From Chlorobiota bacterium (lineage in GTDB: Bacteria > Bacteroidota > Ignavibacteria > Tepidaquicellales > OLB5), in assembly GCA_022616535.1 (NCBI GenBank), contig JAKEEM010000014.1, positions 1 to 44,437 of the forward strand: a stretch of DNA of 44,437 nt. The letters run 5' to 3'. Shown in pieces: positions 26,601 through 34,091 of this stretch (positions within the stretch are counted from its first letter, which is position 1; every line of letters begins with the position of its first letter). The notes below the pieces were generated by a model. That model was not told the origin of the DNA. It saw nothing but the letters and a program-made list of their open reading frames with translations, and made no database searches. The translations under genes were made by a program, and so were the position numbers.

Positions 26601-26773
26601 TGATGAATGCCGGGCTTGCCATTGGCGGTTGGGGGACCTTCGTAAAAAGTAAAAGTGGGCTTCCCTTCACGTGTGCTAATGCTTTTGTGAAAAACATCTC
26701 CTTCACTCCACAACGCTAAAACTTCTTTTTCAAGCTTTGCAAAATTTATTTTATCGGGCAGCTCTTTAAACAT
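23615..26773 (-). CDS. ileS: Isoleucyl-tRNA synthetase (type 2)
   Basis: Class I aminoacyl-tRNA synthetase of 1052 residues, charging tRNA-Ile. Features in order: [18 protein letters not shown], where GIHH stands for the HIGH motif (residues 55-58); [20 protein letters not shown] and an editing (CP1) domain; [13 protein letters not shown]; the KMSKH loop near residue 605; then the anticodon-binding and long C-terminal region. The length, the CP1 motif [12 protein letters not shown] and the lack of the C-terminal zinc finger place it with the eukaryote-like type 2 IleRS, often insensitive to mupirocin. It heads the ileS-dksA-lspA-rluD group. A TATATTTG box (26797-26790) lies 17 bases before the ATG. 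Confidence 0.97.
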   Translation of the reverse strand: [1052 protein letters not shown]

Positions 26774-27203
26774 TTTGATTCAGAAATCTCAAATATATCT
26801 TATTGTTCAAAAAAAATAAAACCCGTTTCGTTATCACGGATTTTTTATTGTAACCAATTGATTTTTACTTACTTAAAAATCGGGATAATCTTAAATATAG
26901 GTTATTTTTAATGTTTTTACAATGCAGATAGAATATGGCTTTTGCAAACAAAATTAATTACGCAAACTCAAATTATTTTAGGTCCTGGTGCTGAATAAAA
27001 AATTTCACAAAATAAAAAAATCTCGACTAAAGCGGCAAAATAAATTAGTTTCTATTGTAATAATTTATCGCTATTATGTAATCATCAGATTATCATAAAG
27101 CCGACAGGAACTCTATCAGACCTCACTTTTTGATACCTTCGCTCGAATAATCCGCAGAATAACTAAACCGCATCATAAGTTGAATTAATTTAATGTATTA
27201 TTT
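26774..27203. other. Intergenic region between divergent ileS and desaturase genes
   Basis: 430 AT-rich bases without a credible gene. It holds the likely -7 box of ileS (TATATTTG, 26797-26790 on the minus strand, with no matching TTG at the expected distance). No clear repeats were seen, and no confident promoter for the desaturase. Confidence 0.5.
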
Positions 27204-27995
27204 ATGGTTATTATCATTTTTTTCATCATCCAGTGGTACACATCCATTTTCTCACAGACATTTCTTCAGCACCGTTACGCGGCTCACAGGTCATTTAAGA
27301 TGAACAAATTCTGGGAAAGATTTTTCTACGTATTTGCATTTATATCCCAAGGCGCTACGTATATGAGCCCGAGAGCATACGCTGTTATGCACAGAATGCA
27401 CCACGCTTACGCCGATACACCTAAAGACCCGCACTCGCCTTCCAACCACAAAAACCTGTTTGCGATGATGGAAAATACCCGTAAGATGTACACAGCGTGC
27501 TACTGGGAGAATATCGAAATAGAGAAACGCTTTAAAAAAGATGTTCCTGATTGGCCGTGGTTCGATAGCTGGGCGGATTCCAGGTGGATGAAAGTTCTGT
27601 GGATTGCCGCTTATATTTCGTTCTACGCTGTATTTGCTACAGCATGGTGGCAGTTTTTGCTGCTTCCGGTTACAATACTTATGAATCCTGCACATGCAAT
27701 TTTTGTGAATTGGTACGGCCACAAAATCGGGTACAGAAACTTTGAACTTAAAAATACTTCAACAAACTTATATCCGTTTGATTTTATTTTCCTCGGTGAA
27801 TCCTATCATAACGACCATCACAGAAACCCTTCAAGCATAAATATGGGCGTAAAATGGTATGAGATAGATATTACCTATTATATTATAAAGCTGTTCAGTA
27901 AAATAGGAATCGTTAAGCTTCCATCAAAGAAATCAATGCGGAAGCACGAAATTGACCTCGATTTGGATGAGAGCATTGTGACCGAGAAAATATAA
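27204..27995 (+). CDS. Membrane acyl-CoA/fatty-acid desaturase
   Basis: A 263-residue di-iron membrane desaturase. The three histidine boxes are present: HRYAAHR (first), HRMHHAYAD (second) and HNDHHRN (third). The hydrophobic segments flank them as in delta-9-type acyl-CoA/acyl-lipid desaturases, which introduce a double bond and keep membranes fluid. The N-terminus is very short: the first hydrophobic segment begins at residue 2 and the first His box at residue 22, so the protein could start further upstream, but no better in-frame start was found. No electron donor gene is adjacent. It stands alone, divergent from ileS. Confidence 0.9.
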   Translation: MVIIIFFIIQWYTSIFSQTFLQHRYAAHRSFKMNKFWERFFYVFAFISQGATYMSPRAYAVMHRMHHAYADTPKDPHSPSNHKNLFAMMENTRKMYTACYWENIEIEKRFKKDVPDWPWFDSWADSRWMKVLWIAAYISFYAVFATAWWQFLLLPVTILMNPAHAIFVNWYGHKIGYRNFELKNTSTNLYPFDFIFLGESYHNDHHRNPSSINMGVKWYEIDITYYIIKLFSKIGIVKLPSKKSMRKHEIDLDLDESIVTEKI

Positions 27996-28021
27996 CAAAG
28001 GAAACACCCTTATTACCATAA

Positions 28022-28057
28022 CTTTAAATGTTCCTCTTTAAATGTTCCTCTTTAAAT
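28022..28057. repeat. Tandem 14-base (2x7) repeat before ispE
   Basis: CTTTAAATGTTCCT occurs twice in exact tandem (28022-28035, 28036-28049), followed by the first 8 bases of a third copy. The 14-base unit is twice the 7-base period of the other tracts. Confidence 0.75.
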
Positions 28058-28120
28058 TAAAAGGAAATATAAGCAGTCTTATAATTTTAAATTCAAGATA
28101 TTTATAATATTTTTGTATTA

Positions 28121-28981
28121 ATGGGTAAAATCATTTGCATAAAATCGCCTGCAAAGATTAATATCGGATTAAGAGTCCTTTCAAAACGCTCAGACGGCTA
28201 TCACAATATTGAGACCATTTTCTATCCTGTTAAAATATATGACCACATCAAACTTGAGATTCAAAAATTAAACGAATCAAAAACTGCCATTATTTCCGTT
28301 TGGACAAATTCCAAAGCCAACATTAATAATAAAAATAACATTTGTTTTAAAGCTGCAGACCTTTTCCTTAAGGAATTTAATATTGAAGGTAAATATAAAA
28401 TTAATATTAGAATCAGGAAGAACATTCCGATTGGCGCGGGACTCGGAGGCGGAAGCTCAAACGCAGCAAGTGTCCTTAAAATCCTTGCCAAATATTTTAA
28501 AATTAAAAAAAATGATATAAATGAAAAGAAGCTCAATCGCTGCGCGCAGGACTTGGGTAGTGACGTCCCTTTTTTCCTGTTTGGAAAGCCTGCTTATGCA
28601 ACATTACGGGGCGAAAAACTTAAATCACTCCCGAAATTCAAAATCAACTACAAAATTTTAATTGTAAGTCCTGAGGTTCACATTTCGACAAAATGGGCTT
28701 ATAATCAATTAAAAATTAAAAATTACAAATTACGAATTATAAGAAATGTTAAAACATTTAAACCCGATAATGCAGCCCTGACGGTTAATGATTTTGAAAA
28801 AATTGTATTCCCAAAATATCCGAAGATTAAAAAAATAAAGCATAAAATGTTGGAATTAGGAGCGGTTTATACATTAATGAGCGGCAGCGGCTCTGCCGTG
28901 TATGGATTTTTCACTCCACAAAATATAAAAGCCGCTAAAAATTATTTCAGCGGCTTGGGATTCAAGTCCTTTATTGGATAA
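28121..28981 (+). CDS. ispE: 4-diphosphocytidyl-2-C-methyl-D-erythritol kinase
   Basis: IspE phosphorylates CDP-methylerythritol, the fourth step of the MEP route to isoprenoids. The 286-residue GHMP kinase shows SPAKINIGLRVL, SDGYHNIETIF, the ATP loop PIGAGLGGGSSNAA and the C-terminal MSGSGSAVYGFF. Between HISTKWAYN and the next conserved part lies QLKIKNYKLRII (residues 196-207), encoded by an AT-rich tract with a 7-base period (28706-28743). This looks like an in-frame insertion of the same kind of repeat found between genes. The gene is also very Lys/Ile/Asn-rich. It ends directly at the stop of the convergent gene at 28982. Its presence shows the organism likely makes isoprenoids by the MEP pathway. 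Confidence 0.95.
   Translation: MGKIICIKSPAKINIGLRVLSKRSDGYHNIETIFYPVKIYDHIKLEIQKLNESKTAIISVWTNSKANINNKNNICFKAADLFLKEFNIEGKYKINIRIRKNIPIGAGLGGGSSNAASVLKILAKYFKIKKNDINEKKLNRCAQDLGSDVPFFLFGKPAYATLRGEKLKSLPKFKINYKILIVSPEVHISTKWAYNQLKIKNYKLRIIRNVKTFKPDNAALTVNDFEKIVFPKYPKIKKIKHKMLELGAVYTLMSGSGSAVYGFFTPQNIKAAKNYFSGLGFKSFIG
28706..28743. repeat. AT-rich heptamer tract inside ispE
   Basis: After CA the sequence reads ATTAAAA, ATTAAAA, ATTACAA, ATTACGA and ATTATAA in exact 7-base steps. It stays in frame with ispE and codes for QLKIKNYKLRII. It has the same character as the tracts at gene ends. Confidence 0.65.
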
Positions 28982-29950
28982 TTAAAAGCTTACACTCACG
29001 TTAAAAGTCGGCATTTGCTCGATTTTATACGTGTAGGGCGAGCGGAAATTACCCATTCTAAACCCTGTTTCAACCTTAATATTTTTGTTATAGGTGGAAA
29101 TAGTCCATGCGGCATCGGCAGCACTCAGAATGTGGTTTAATATTGCAGTAATTGGACCAATTTTTGCATAGTCATATAAATCATTTGCATCCTGCCTGTC
29201 AACTGCATAGCTTTTGAACATAGCTGTTTGGTAAGTAAAATAGTTGCTGTTTGTAATAAGCCAAGTGTTTCCCGAACGCGCATCTTTCCAGCCGGCAACA
29301 AAATTCTGGTATTTTCCAATCAGTTCATAATACTGCTGAGACCGCAGCTCCGGAAGTGTATGCGAAAAATTCTGGCTCTCGCATTCATTAATCTGCTGCC
29401 TTAGAATTTCAAGGTTTGGTTCATTTGGGTTAACCCCACCCGCACCTTCAAAGTTTTGGTCAACCAGCCATTGGGCATATTGCCTAACATCCCAGTTTGC
29501 ATCGGCAAAGCTTTGGTATTCCTCGGTCTTATTATCACCCTTCGTTTCAAAATAAATATACGTTCCCCATGCAAGCAGTTCTACGCCGATAAATATTCCC
29601 GCTTTTAGATAATCCTCACCATAAAATTCACCTGCACCTGGAAGAATAGCCGAGAGCAGTATACCAAGCCCCACGGATTTGGTTTTCTTTTTTTCCTGCT
29701 GCAGGTTCGATTTAGCTGTCAAGAAATTTTCATTGACTAACTTTGTTGGCTCAAAGGAGTATGAATTACTTGTTAAAGAAAGATTGCTGCTTATTGTTAG
29801 TTTTTCAATTTTATCTTCAATTACAAGATTGGATTTGCTTCCTAAGTTTCCGGACAAAGTCAATTTATTAATTTGCTGAACTTGGCTGAAGAGCTGAAGG
29901 CCGAGAAAAAGCGTTAATGTTATGATTAATGTTATAATTAATGTTTTCAT
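28982..29950 (-). CDS. DUF5683-like envelope protein A
   Basis: A 322-residue protein with an N-terminal signal peptide or anchor (LIITLIITLTLFLGLQLFSQ). A predicted membrane-associated part begins with SVGLGILLSAILPGAGEFYGEDYLKAG and continues IGVELLAWGTYIYF. This glycine/proline-rich entry resembles the DUF5683 domain of Bacteroidota envelope proteins (SxxLPGxGQxY); the function is unknown. The region 140-230 is polar and Gln/Asn-rich, and IGPITAILNHILSAADAAW forms another hydrophobic helix. It is a relative of the gene product at 30717-31490, which has the same order of segments. truA lies between them with 3- and 1-base gaps, so all three are cotranscribed. Confidence 0.7.
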   Translation of the reverse strand: MKTLIITLIITLTLFLGLQLFSQVQQINKLTLSGNLGSKSNLVIEDKIEKLTISSNLSLTSNSYSFEPTKLVNENFLTAKSNLQQEKKKTKSVGLGILLSAILPGAGEFYGEDYLKAGIFIGVELLAWGTYIYFETKGDNKTEEYQSFADANWDVRQYAQWLVDQNFEGAGGVNPNEPNLEILRQQINECESQNFSHTLPELRSQQYYELIGKYQNFVAGWKDARSGNTWLITNSNYFTYQTAMFKSYAVDRQDANDLYDYAKIGPITAILNHILSAADAAWTISTYNKNIKVETGFRMGNFRSPYTYKIEQMPTFNVSVSF

Positions 29951-29953
29951 TGT

Positions 29954-30715
29954 TTAATAATTTACTTTCACTAAAATTAATGCATTCGAAGGTACATACT
30001 GGAGCTTTAGCTTTTCTCCTTTTTTAAATTTTTCCTGAAATTTATTTATTGACAGCTTCCCTGAAGCAATTTTAATCATCGTTCCAACAATAGCCCTAAC
30101 CATGGAATGCAAAAACCTCGACGCACAAATTTCAAATGATATTAAGTTATCTCTGCTCCGAGCAGCTTTTGCATATTTAACGTCACATAGAAAATTGTGT
30201 TTATCATTGCTGTTTTTGCAAAGACTCTTAAACGAATGAACGCCTTCGACTAATTTACAAAATTCTTTCGCTAAATCAATATCAAATTTTGTTTTTATTT
30301 GGTAACATTTATCGTGGCTAAATCCCTTTTTAACAGTGCTTAATGTATATCTGTAAACCCTGCTGCGTGCTGAATACCTTGAATTGAAATTATCATTCAC
30401 GGCACTTACCCTTTTTACAGCAATATCCTTAGGCAAAATTGAATTTAATGAATATCTTAATTTATTCAGATTCTTCGGTTCAACCGATGACTTATTTACT
30501 TTAAAATTTGCAACTTGATTCAAAGCGTGAACACCGGCGTCGGTTCTGCCGGCACCCGCCAGATTTATTTTCTCTTTTGGAAACAAAACTTGTAAAGATT
30601 TCTCTATAGTCTCCTGAATTGAAGGTTTGGATTTTTGGCGCTGCCACCCGAAATAATTTTTGCCGTCATATTCTATAATAAGCTTTAGATTAATTAAATT
30701 TTGTTTATTCGTCAA
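29954..30715 (-). CDS. truA: tRNA pseudouridine(38-40) synthase
   Basis: TruA converts uridines 38-40 of the anticodon stem-loop to pseudouridine in many tRNAs. The 253-residue protein has IEYDGKNYFGWQRQ, AGAGRTDAGVHALNQVA with catalytic Asp59, RYSARSRVYRYTL and the C-terminal RFLHSMVRAIVGTMI. Length and motif order match the family. It is embedded between two related DUF5683-like envelope genes, with gaps of 1 and 3 bases, so its translation is probably coupled to theirs. Confidence 0.96.
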   Translation of the reverse strand: MTNKQNLINLKLIIEYDGKNYFGWQRQKSKPSIQETIEKSLQVLFPKEKINLAGAGRTDAGVHALNQVANFKVNKSSVEPKNLNKLRYSLNSILPKDIAVKRVSAVNDNFNSRYSARSRVYRYTLSTVKKGFSHDKCYQIKTKFDIDLAKEFCKLVEGVHSFKSLCKNSNDKHNFLCDVKYAKAARSRDNLISFEICASRFLHSMVRAIVGTMIKIASGKLSINKFQEKFKKGEKLKLQYVPSNALILVKVNY

Positions 30716-30716
30716 T

Positions 30717-31490
30717 CTAAAACCATTTTGTAAATTTAAGTTTTATTCCGTCAATTTTATTAAAATGTTTTTGAACGCCTGCTCTGAGAGAAAAACCGCC
30801 TGAAGATTTCTTTTTCAGCTCATCATTATAACTGTTTGCAGCAAAAACTGCACTGATTCCGCTGATAAGGTGATTAATCAAAACCGCACCGACTACAAAC
30901 AACCTGTCATTTAATGTTCTGTCGCCAGCAATTTTATCTTCGCGGTAAATCCTTCTGTTTTCTTCGGAATCCCAATAAAACCCGTAACCAAGTTCGGGGA
31001 AATATAGCTTATCATATTCTCCAAAGCGAAGCTTCTCATCATTATATTCATCAACACTATTGTAATTGGCAATATCCACAAAGAAATTATCGTCCCTGTC
31101 TTTGTCGCCAAGCGAGATTCCAGCGTGCAGGACAGCATAATCATATGCATCATCTATAAGCCAGTTGCCGTAGATTGAAAAAGCAGCGTAAGTCAGCCAA
31201 ATCGCAGCTTCGGAAATCATAAAATATTTTCCCGTTTCAAAGCGGTCGGCATAAACGTGCCCCATACCGGGAATCAGCAAGCCATAGATAAAAGCCAAAC
31301 CGGGTGATTTTTTTGTGCGCTTTATATTTGGTTCCACTTTAGTCTCTAAAGAATCATATAGCTTATAATCATTTTTGTATAAAGATAAATTAAAATTAAT
31401 AGAGTTGTTTTCACTAAGCCTGAATTCAGAATTCTGTGAAAACACCGTCAGGGGAAATAAAATCATTAAAATTATTCTTAAAAACTTCAT
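30717..31490 (-). CDS. DUF5683-like envelope protein B
   Basis: A 257-residue protein with a signal peptide (FLRIILMILFPLTVFSQNS). From about residue 65 it has GLAFIYGLLIPGMGHVYADRFETGKYFM and EAAIWLTYAAFSIYG, the same LPGxGxxY-type entry and following helix as the protein at 28982-29950. It also ends with a hydrophobic INHLISGISAVFAANS helix that matches NHILSAADAAW there. Between lie acidic stretches (DKDRDDNFFVD, DEYNDEKL). No enzymatic motif is seen. It precedes truA by 1 base. Together with the other copy it suggests a duplicated envelope gene split by truA; whether the two proteins work together is unknown. Confidence 0.65.
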   Translation of the reverse strand: MKFLRIILMILFPLTVFSQNSEFRLSENNSINFNLSLYKNDYKLYDSLETKVEPNIKRTKKSPGLAFIYGLLIPGMGHVYADRFETGKYFMISEAAIWLTYAAFSIYGNWLIDDAYDYAVLHAGISLGDKDRDDNFFVDIANYNSVDEYNDEKLRFGEYDKLYFPELGYGFYWDSEENRRIYREDKIAGDRTLNDRLFVVGAVLINHLISGISAVFAANSYNDELKKKSSGGFSLRAGVQKHFNKIDGIKLKFTKWF

Positions 31491-31504
31491 CCTATTACAA
31501 TTGT

Positions 31505-31539
31505 TATTTACTATTTACTATTTACTAATTACTAATTAC
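31505..31539. repeat. AT-rich heptamer tract at the 3' end of dsbD
   Basis: Five exact 7-base units: TATTTAC three times, then TAATTAC twice. The last eight bases overlap the final codon and stop of dsbD, so the repeat reaches the coding end. Confidence 0.75.
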
Positions 31540-33376
31540 TTACCGCTTTTTCCATAACTTTTTGAAATTCCGCAGGATTTAAAAATCCCGTTACTCTCAA
31601 ATCCTCTCGTTCCTTGCCGCTTTTATCAATAAATGCTACGACCGGCAACCCTTGAATTTTAAACCTGCTTTCAATTTCCTTATCGCCCTTTGTTAAATCT
31701 ACTTTAATGTTATTAAAGTTTTTTGAAAGTTCGATTATTTTAGGGTCAACATAAGTGTACTTATCAAGCTCTTTGCATTGAGCACACCAATCGGCATAAA
31801 AATCGATAATAGTGGGCTTGCCGTTAGTATTGGCTATTGACTCGTCAATTAATTTCTGCGATTGAAGCAATTGCCACTCATACTTGCCTGCGAACGGCTG
31901 CTCGTCTTCAAACTGGAGATTCATCGAACCCCAAACAATACCTGCAATTGCAATAAAATATTTTATTCGAGTAAATAGAGCTGAATTTACAGCTTTTCTA
32001 TCAACTAATATCAGGTAAGCGCCCGCAAGAATTAAAAATACAGGAAATAATAATTCATACAATTTTGCTGACATTAACGGCTGAGCCATATACAAAGCCA
32101 ATCCCAGCATCATTAATCCGAAAATTATTTTAACGCCCTCCATCCACTCACCCGAGCGCGGCAGCTTTGTAATCGAACTTGAGAATACTGCAAGGAATAT
32201 GTACGGGAAACCGAGTCCTAATGATAACACAAAAAACATCGTAAATCCAAGAAAAGCATCACCAATTTGCCCTACATAAACCAGCAGACTAAGTACAAGG
32301 GGTCCAATACAAGGAGCTGCGATAAATCCGACAGTTAAACCCATAACAAATGTTCCGGCAAAACCTTGCCTGTTCTTTGCCCCCATGTTTGCAAGGGATT
32401 GAGGTACCCTTATTTCATACAATCCGAACATACTCAAAGCAAGTGCAATGAAAATTAATACAAGTATTATAATAACAATCGGGCTCTGCAATAAACTTCC
32501 GAACACGCCGCCGGTTAATGAAGCAATTAAACCCAAAACCGAATATGTTACTGACATTCCCAAAACATAGATTACAGCAACAGCTGTTTTTTTCCCTGTA
32601 CTTCCCGATACCTGTGCTCCAAAGTAACTTATTGTAATCGGGATTAGAGGATAAACACAGGGAGTGAGATTTAGTGCCAAACCAATTCCAAAAATAAACA
32701 GTAAAGCAACTAACAAACCGTTTTCCTCGATGTAGGCGGCAATCTGGTTTTTGTTTTCGGTAGAAATAATTGATTTGGTTGTATCCCGCGGGTTTTCCTT
32801 TAACCCGCTCGAACGAGTTGTGTCCTTAATTTCACCCAGGCCAGTAGTATCGGATTTTTTAAGTGTATCTTTTGGGATTACATCTGACTTTGAGGTATCA
32901 ACCTTAGCGGTATCTTGTTTTATTGTTACGTTAACTGAAAATGGAGCATCTTTGGGTGCAAAGCATGCCCTGTCATTGCAAGCCTGATAATGAAGATTAC
33001 CGGTGATTTCATATTTGCCGGGCTTTAAATCTTTTCGTGCTTTTACGTTAAGCCCGATATTAATCGAACCTTCAAAGACATCAAGCTCGGTTTCAGAAAA
33101 ACTGAATTTAAACTTGTGCGCAGCCGGCCAGGAAACCCTGCCGAGCTTAAAATCGCTTCCCTCAATATCAATAGTGGTTGGGATTAAGTCCTCATCGCTG
33201 ACTTTATTTGCATTGATATGAAACCCGCTTTGAATTTCAGCCTTAACATTTATACGAATATTTTCGCTTGCGAAATATTCTTTCTTAGTTGAAGCCGCCG
33301 AAACCGTTACATATTGCTGGCAGTAGCTAAGGGTTGCAATTAAAATAAAAAGGACTGAACTTAATATTTTTGCCAA
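31532..33376 (-). CDS. dsbD: Thiol:disulfide interchange protein DsbD
   Basis: DsbD carries electrons from cytoplasmic thioredoxin across the inner membrane to periplasmic proteins. All three modules are present in 614 residues: a signal peptide and N-terminal DsbD-alpha domain with Cys133/Cys138 (YQACNDRACF); a polar linker rich in Asp/Thr/Lys (about 152-210); eight or so membrane segments with the reactive cysteines Cys240 (LTPCVYP) and Cys356 (AAPCIGP); and a thioredoxin-like C-terminal domain with Cys531/Cys534 (DWCAQCKEL). The C-terminal residues VSN come from the heptamer tract. DsbD may supply cytochrome c maturation and protein-disulfide isomerases. The next gene downstream (30717) is 41 bases away. 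Confidence 0.95.
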   Translation of the reverse strand: MAKILSSVLFILIATLSYCQQYVTVSAASTKKEYFASENIRINVKAEIQSGFHINANKVSDEDLIPTTIDIEGSDFKLGRVSWPAAHKFKFSFSETELDVFEGSINIGLNVKARKDLKPGKYEITGNLHYQACNDRACFAPKDAPFSVNVTIKQDTAKVDTSKSDVIPKDTLKKSDTTGLGEIKDTTRSSGLKENPRDTTKSIISTENKNQIAAYIEENGLLVALLFIFGIGLALNLTPCVYPLIPITISYFGAQVSGSTGKKTAVAVIYVLGMSVTYSVLGLIASLTGGVFGSLLQSPIVIIILVLIFIALALSMFGLYEIRVPQSLANMGAKNRQGFAGTFVMGLTVGFIAAPCIGPLVLSLLVYVGQIGDAFLGFTMFFVLSLGLGFPYIFLAVFSSSITKLPRSGEWMEGVKIIFGLMMLGLALYMAQPLMSAKLYELLFPVFLILAGAYLILVDRKAVNSALFTRIKYFIAIAGIVWGSMNLQFEDEQPFAGKYEWQLLQSQKLIDESIANTNGKPTIIDFYADWCAQCKELDKYTYVDPKIIELSKNFNNIKVDLTKGDKEIESRFKIQGLPVVAFIDKSGKEREDLRVTGFLNPAEFQKVMEKAVSN

Positions 33377-33668
33377 TTTTACGCTGATTTATATAAAAAT
33401 TAGGTCTTTAAAGCAGTAAAGTTATCCATTGTTATGTTTAAATTCAATGGAAATCTAGTATGGTAAACCATTATAATTACTTATAAATTTCCTATATAGC
33501 TCTAATCCCAGAGTTGTTGGATTCATAGCTCCGTTAGTGCAGGGGTGTTTTCAACTTACGTCCCCTACTGTCATTCCGCACTTGATGCGGAATCCACCAT
33601 AAATGCTTGAATGGATTCCTGCTTTCGCAGGAATGACAATCGAAGCGTGAAAATACCCAACTATCCCA
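33377..33668. other. Intergenic region with nested palindromic repeat
   Basis: 292 bases between the dsbD start and the end of the DUF2177-like gene, both on the minus strand. The part nearest the DUF2177-like gene is filled by the palindromic repeat at 33569-33638. No coding frame was recognised. Confidence 0.5.
33569..33638. repeat. Nested palindromic dispersed repeat (ATTCCTGC type)
   Basis: Outer arms TGTCATTCC (33569-33577) and GGAATGACA (33630-33638) enclose two hairpins: ATTCCGCA-CTTGA-TGCGGAAT and ATTCCTGC-TTTC-GCAGGAAT. This sequence type is a widespread dispersed repeat in bacterial genomes. It differs in sequence from the CCCCCTCT repeats near 2349. Confidence 0.75.
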
Positions 33669-34091
33669 TTAGGAGCGCAATGTTTTACGTAATTTTAAAT
33701 AGAAAATATAGCACAATACGCCGCTTATTGCACCGCCAATTACAGCCCAAATTAAATCATGAATTAAAATCTTAAAACTCCACTCTTTAAACATACCGAT
33801 TAAAATAAAACTGAAAAACCCGATAACCGACAAATTGTAATACACACTCCACAAGATAGAATTATACAACTTCGTTTCAGTCTTAACTGATTTAAAATAA
33901 AAATATACAAATCCGTATACCAATAGCGCATTTGCAATATTCATTGCCCAGATGTTTTGTTCATTCATTGAATATAAAGAGGGCACTGAATAATAAAGCT
34001 TATGAAACACATTATTGTGCCAGAAAAACCATAATATAGTATAGGGAATATACGTTAAGGTTGCCGTTAAAATGAATTTATAATTTATCAT
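33669..34091 (-). CDS. DUF2177-like integral membrane protein
   Basis: A 140-residue protein with four hydrophobic segments (about residues 5-25, 48-68, 80-102 and 112-133). EWSFKILIHDLIWAVIGGAI resembles the WPLKVTxxDMIWG motif of DUF2177/DUF1761-type membrane proteins, whose function is unknown. Its ATG overlaps the stop codon of the upstream channel gene (ATGA), so translation is coupled. The pair may form a functional unit in the inner membrane; that is inference from the overlap only. Confidence 0.7.
   Translation of the reverse strand: MINYKFILTATLTYIPYTILWFFWHNNVFHKLYYSVPSLYSMNEQNIWAMNIANALLVYGFVYFYFKSVKTETKLYNSILWSVYYNLSVIGFFSFILIGMFKEWSFKILIHDLIWAVIGGAISGVLCYIFYLKLRKTLRS

Noticed and set aside
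27291-27722. 143-codon frame on the minus strand in the desaturase gene
   Set aside because: It is antisense to the region containing the first two His boxes of the desaturase. The composition looks like a shadow frame.
33569-33638. CRISPR-like repeat impression from hairpins
   Set aside because: There are only two different hairpins in one nested palindrome, without equal spacers or several identical repeats. No cas gene is in the window.
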